DNA from: an uncultured Lachnospiraceae bacterium
GTDB lineage: Bacteria > Bacillota > Clostridia > Lachnospirales > Lachnospiraceae
Length of the DNA: 64,000 nt
Assembly: GCA_902779575.1 (NCBI GenBank)
Contig: CACZBW010000014.1
Location: forward strand, 45,533-109,532
Reading direction: 5' to 3'
Of this stretch, positions 61,815-64,000 are shown one piece after another. The notes under the pieces were generated by a model. It did not search any database, had not been told where the DNA came from, and was given only the letters and a program-made list of their open reading frames with translations. How positions within the stretch are numbered: the stretch's first letter is position 1; the number at the start of each line of letters is the position of its first letter. Made by a program: the position numbers and the translations under genes.

Positions 61815-61850
61815 CGGAAAAACAGAAGGGGCACTCAGCGCCCCTTCTGT
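61815..61850 (-). terminator. Terminator-like hairpin between cbiM and cbiQ
   Basis: ACAGAAGGGGC pairs with GCCCCTTCTGT (11 bp, 7-nt loop), followed by TTTTT on the minus strand, just upstream of the cbiQ ribosome site. Within an operon it would make cbiM more abundant than cbiQO. Confidence 0.8.
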
Positions 61851-61891
61851 TCTTCATACATTCTGTATTTCTGAAAATCGCTGAATAATCG

Positions 61892-62950
61892 TCAGGCCCG
61901 GCATCCGTGCTTTTTCCTGCGGAAGAAACCGCCCGCAAGACAGATCAGGAGCGCCGCGAAGGCGACGATGGCGGATCCGACAATCCCGGATACAACGGTT
62001 CCGGCAGGCGCATCGCTCCCCCGGAAAGAATAATCCGGCAGGAAGGAAGTGGCTTCCTGTATCTTCTGCGACCGCTCCGCAGCCTGGCTCGTCACGCCGA
62101 AGTTCTCTTCATCGAGACCCATATTTTCGCTGTAGCCTTCCTCCGTATTGCCGAAGAGGGCCCATTCCAGGCCGTCCGGATTGGAGCTGGCCAGCAGACT
62201 TACCCCACCGCCGATGACGAGCGCGGTTACCGCAAGAATCGCAATCGTACCTTTCAGTGAATGCCTTCCTCCTGCCCTGTCCGGAGACTGCAGATCCTGA
62301 AGGAGTTCAGGCCGTGCGCTGTAAACGAAAAGCAGAACAGCGGAGCTGACCAGGCCTTCCACCAGACCGATCGCCAGATGAATCGGAAGCATGAGCGCCG
62401 CGAATGCCCCGAAGGGAAGCTCGGTAATTCCGGAAAGGCTGGTTTCCAGCACCACGGAAAATGCGCCAAGCTGGAGCGTAATGATGCTCCCGAGAACAGA
62501 AGCCATGACAATGCGCAGACGCTGTCCGCTCTCACTGTCCCCGCCAAGGCGGCTTCGCATGATCGGACGCCAGATCAGGTAATATCCGACGAAGCAGCCG
62601 TAAAAAGCCATATTCCAGATATTCGCGCCCAGCGCCATCAGACCTCCGTCCGCGAAAAACAGGCACTGAATCGTAAGAACCACGATCATGGACAGAAAAC
62701 CTGCCTGCGGACCGAGAAGAGCCGACAGCATCATGCCGCCGCAGATGTGGCCTGAAGAACCTGTTCCTGGAATCGTATAGTTGATCATCTGGCCTGCAAA
62801 AACCAGAGCAGCCGTAACCGCCATCGTCGGAAGTTTCTGCGGATCATCCTTTTTTCGGAGCGAATGAATCGATAGAGCAGCGGCGGTTCCAGACGCCGCA
62901 TACATGGTGGCTGCTACGGCCGGAGCCAGCAGCGCGTCTGCCATATGCAT
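61892..62950 (-). CDS. cbiM: Nickel/cobalt ECF substrate-binding protein, CbiM fused to a CbiN/PDGLE-type domain
   Basis: 352 residues. The N-terminus MHMADALLAP supplies the amino-terminal Met-His-Met metal site of CbiM/NikM. About six or seven transmembrane helices follow, with GTGSSGHICGGMMLSALLGP and GGLMALGANIWNMAFYG. After about residue 230 comes a second part with a membrane helix, the signature NPDGLEWAL (about 259-267), an extracytoplasmic segment and a last helix, replacing a separate CbiN/NikN. GGGAGG lies 7 nt before the ATG. Nickel and cobalt cannot be told apart from sequence; no cobalamin genes are in the window. Confidence 0.93.
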   Translation of the reverse strand: MHMADALLAPAVAATMYAASGTAAALSIHSLRKKDDPQKLPTMAVTAALVFAGQMINYTIPGTGSSGHICGGMMLSALLGPQAGFLSMIVVLTIQCLFFADGGLMALGANIWNMAFYGCFVGYYLIWRPIMRSRLGGDSESGQRLRIVMASVLGSIITLQLGAFSVVLETSLSGITELPFGAFAALMLPIHLAIGLVEGLVSSAVLLFVYSARPELLQDLQSPDRAGGRHSLKGTIAILAVTALVIGGGVSLLASSNPDGLEWALFGNTEEGYSENMGLDEENFGVTSQAAERSQKIQEATSFLPDYSFRGSDAPAGTVVSGIVGSAIVAFAALLICLAGGFFRRKKHGCRA

Positions 62951-63054
62951 AAAATACCTCCCATCCTTCTGCCGCCTGCCGTACCTGTTCTTCCTTCCTG
63001 AAGCCTATTCCGGACTGGCAGCCGTCCGCGCGATTTTTCACTTATGTAACGGAA

Positions 63055-63083
63055 CAAGTATAATATTTTCTGCAGAAAGCCGC
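63055..63083 (-). promoter_or_regulatory. Promoter of cbiM
   Basis: On the minus strand TTGCGG, a 17-nt spacer and TATACT lie about 105-130 bp upstream of the ATG (box ends approximate to within 2 bp). The leader that follows shows no convincing cobalamin or NiCo riboswitch. Confidence 0.55.
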
Positions 63084-63220
63084 AAGCCTTCTCATAAAAT
63101 AGAAAATACGGCTGCCGGCTGCAGATCTTTTGCCCTGAAGAAAAAGCTGCCGGCGGTACAGTCACGGGCGTACAAAAAGACACCGGACCGATCATACTGA
63201 TCAGCCCGATGTCTCTTAAC

Positions 63221-63306
63221 TGCCGCTGACCGGGATCGAACCGGTACGAGTATCACTACTCATGGGATTTTAAGTCCCAGGCGTCTGCCAGTTCCGCCAC
63301 AGCGGC
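63221..63306 (-). tRNA. tRNA-Leu (TAA)
   Basis: 86-nt class II tRNA: acceptor GCCGCTG/CAGCGGC, discriminator A, anticodon loop CTTAAAA (TAA), long variable arm ATGAGTAGTGATACTCGT, T-loop TTCGATC. Last of the five-tRNA cluster. Confidence 0.95.
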
Positions 63307-63357
63307 ATAGATAAGATCCTGAACTTTGCCGGGAATCACCGGCATACAGGACTAAGG

Positions 63358-63387
63358 AAAACCGCGGCAACGAATTGCCACGGTTTT
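63358..63387 (-). terminator. Hairpin between tRNA-Asp and tRNA-Leu
   Basis: AAAACCGTGGCAA pairs with TTGCCGCGGTTTT around a 4-nt loop, followed by CCTTAG on the minus strand. The stem is strong and the T-run is partly inside it. It could act as a terminator or as a processing site. Confidence 0.6.
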
Positions 63388-63390
63388 AAA

Positions 63391-63464
63391 CGACCCCGAC
63401 CGGGTTCGAACCGGTGACCTCCGCCGTGACAGGGCGGCGCTCTAACCAACTGAGCCACGGGGCC
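63391..63464 (-). tRNA. tRNA-Asp (GTC)
   Basis: Acceptor GGCCCCG/CGGGGTC with discriminator G, anticodon loop CTGTCAC (GTC), T-loop TTCGAAC. Confidence 0.96.
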
Positions 63465-63485
63465 TTATTATTCTTTTTAAGCAAA

Positions 63486-63559
63486 TGGACCCTCGGGGAC
63501 TCGAACCCAGGACCGACCGGTTATGAGCCGGCTGCTCTAACCAACTGAGCTAAGGGTCC
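63486..63559 (-). tRNA. tRNA with CAT anticodon (Ile2 or elongator Met)
   Basis: Acceptor GGACCCT/AGGGTCC, discriminator A, anticodon loop CTCATAA (CAT). It lacks the initiator features (mismatched first pair, three G-C pairs in the anticodon stem). The body GGACCCTTAGCTCAG and the GGCTCATAACC arm resemble Bacillus tRNA-Ile2, whose C34 is changed to lysidine by TilS, more than Bacillus elongator tRNA-Met. I lean to Ile2. Confidence 0.9.
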
Positions 63560-63595
63560 AAGCAGCCAAAGCAAAAGCTCTCACTTACTTCAAAA

Positions 63596-63667
63596 TGACC
63601 CCTACGGGATTCGAACCCATGTTATCGCCGTGAAAGGGCGGTGTCTTAACCACTTGACCAAGGGGCC
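63596..63667 (-). tRNA. tRNA-Glu (TTC)
   Basis: Acceptor GGCCCCT/AGGGGTC, anticodon loop CTTTCAC (TTC), T-loop TTCGAAT. Confidence 0.95.
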
Positions 63668-63687
63668 AAAATTCCCGTTAAAGGAAG

Positions 63688-63759
<72 letters not shown>

Positions 63760-63782
63760 ATATGAAAAGTACGAACATCCTG

Positions 63783-63811
63783 ATTATAACGGAAGAACTG
63801 AAGATCTGCAA
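63783..63811 (-). promoter_or_regulatory. Promoter of the five-tRNA cluster
   Basis: TTGCAG (63811-63806) and consensus TATAAT (63788-63783) with a 17-nt spacer, about 24 bp upstream of tRNA-Asn. The tRNAs can therefore be transcribed independently of the rRNA operon. Confidence 0.8.
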
Positions 63812-63916
63812 TCATTTTTTTAAAAAATTATACAAATCTCTCCTCCTGTCCGTACCTTCAAAACCGCATACAAAATCTTTTATCCAGACATTTATCCGTT
63901 CCCCTGAACCGATATC

Positions 63917-64000
63917 AAGGATAAGCGTGCGACCGATTAGTAACAGTCAGCTCCGTACATTACTGCACTTCCACCTCTGTCCTATCAACCTCATTGTCTT
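63917..64000 (-). rRNA. 23S rRNA, 3' end (partial)
   Basis: The minus strand reads TGAGGTTGATAGGACAGAGG, then GTAGCTGAC-like GGAGCTGACTG and TACTAATCGGTCG, the conserved 3' terminal segment of 23S rRNA, closing with CTTATCC. The exact 3' end is uncertain by several bases. The rest of the gene lies outside the window. No 5S rRNA is found in the 157 bp before tRNA-Asn. Confidence 0.93.

Noticed and set aside
62951-63060. Possible cobalamin or NiCo riboswitch before cbiM
   Set aside because: An AGTCCGGA stretch resembles part of the B12 box, but the rest of the box and the upstream conserved core are missing.

Overview
The window looks like a chromosomal segment of a moderately GC-rich Clostridia member (Bacillota), most likely Lachnospiraceae-like. 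Evidence: CodY, IreB, RNase J, a CIRCE-controlled groESL, a type III (GlnN) glutamine synthetase, ANTAR-type RNA leaders on nitrogen genes, a Ktr potassium system and an HPr-like protein of the kind seen in that family. Almost all genes lie on the minus strand. The plus-strand genes are a 77-codon orphan, comM-dprA and the HPr-like gene. I see no prophage, insertion sequence or CRISPR array.

Layout, read from high coordinate to low within each minus-strand block. (a) 1-13770: nitrogen assimilation, asnB > glnA(III) > carA > carB > gltB > gltD (cut by the window edge). Intrinsic terminators precede asnB, glnA and gltB, and each left arm overlaps a hexaloop hairpin with the A1/G4 signature of ANTAR antiterminator targets; gltB has the full two-hairpin element. 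(b) 13877-25973: a GNAT enzyme, a diadenylate-cyclase-like protein, two related secreted proteins, a membrane glycerophosphodiesterase, a potassium operon (ktrB, ktrA, a small membrane protein, a short kdpD with a Usp domain, kdpE) and an AraC regulator. (c) 26230-34074: an orphan small protein, a DUF2325 gene with two inverted-repeat operators, tRNA-Gly, an ECF sigma/DUF4349 pair, a HEAT-THUMP-methyltransferase, a membrane-anchored amidase and guaB. (d) 34258-45075: two membrane proteins, groES-groEL, codY, topA, then divergent comM-dprA. (e) 45096-52060: the conserved ireB-yqgF-DUF1292-rnj-trmR-trhP cluster and mtaB, so three tRNA-modification genes. (f) 52258-59679: HPr-like gene, thiI, cysteine desulfurase, a 52-bp tandem repeat, rsmE, prmA, galE, galK. 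(g) 59918-64000: tRNA-Val and tRNA-Glu, a nickel/cobalt ECF transporter, five tRNAs and the 3' end of a 23S rRNA gene with no 5S gene next to it.

Common threads: block (a) makes glutamine, glutamate, asparagine and carbamoyl phosphate and appears to be controlled by transcription antitermination. Block (b) combines a putative c-di-AMP synthase with two protein types (KtrA RCK_C, KdpD Usp) that are known c-di-AMP receptors in other Firmicutes. Blocks (e) and (f) hold tRNA wobble and position-37 modification, tRNA thiolation and sulfur supply.
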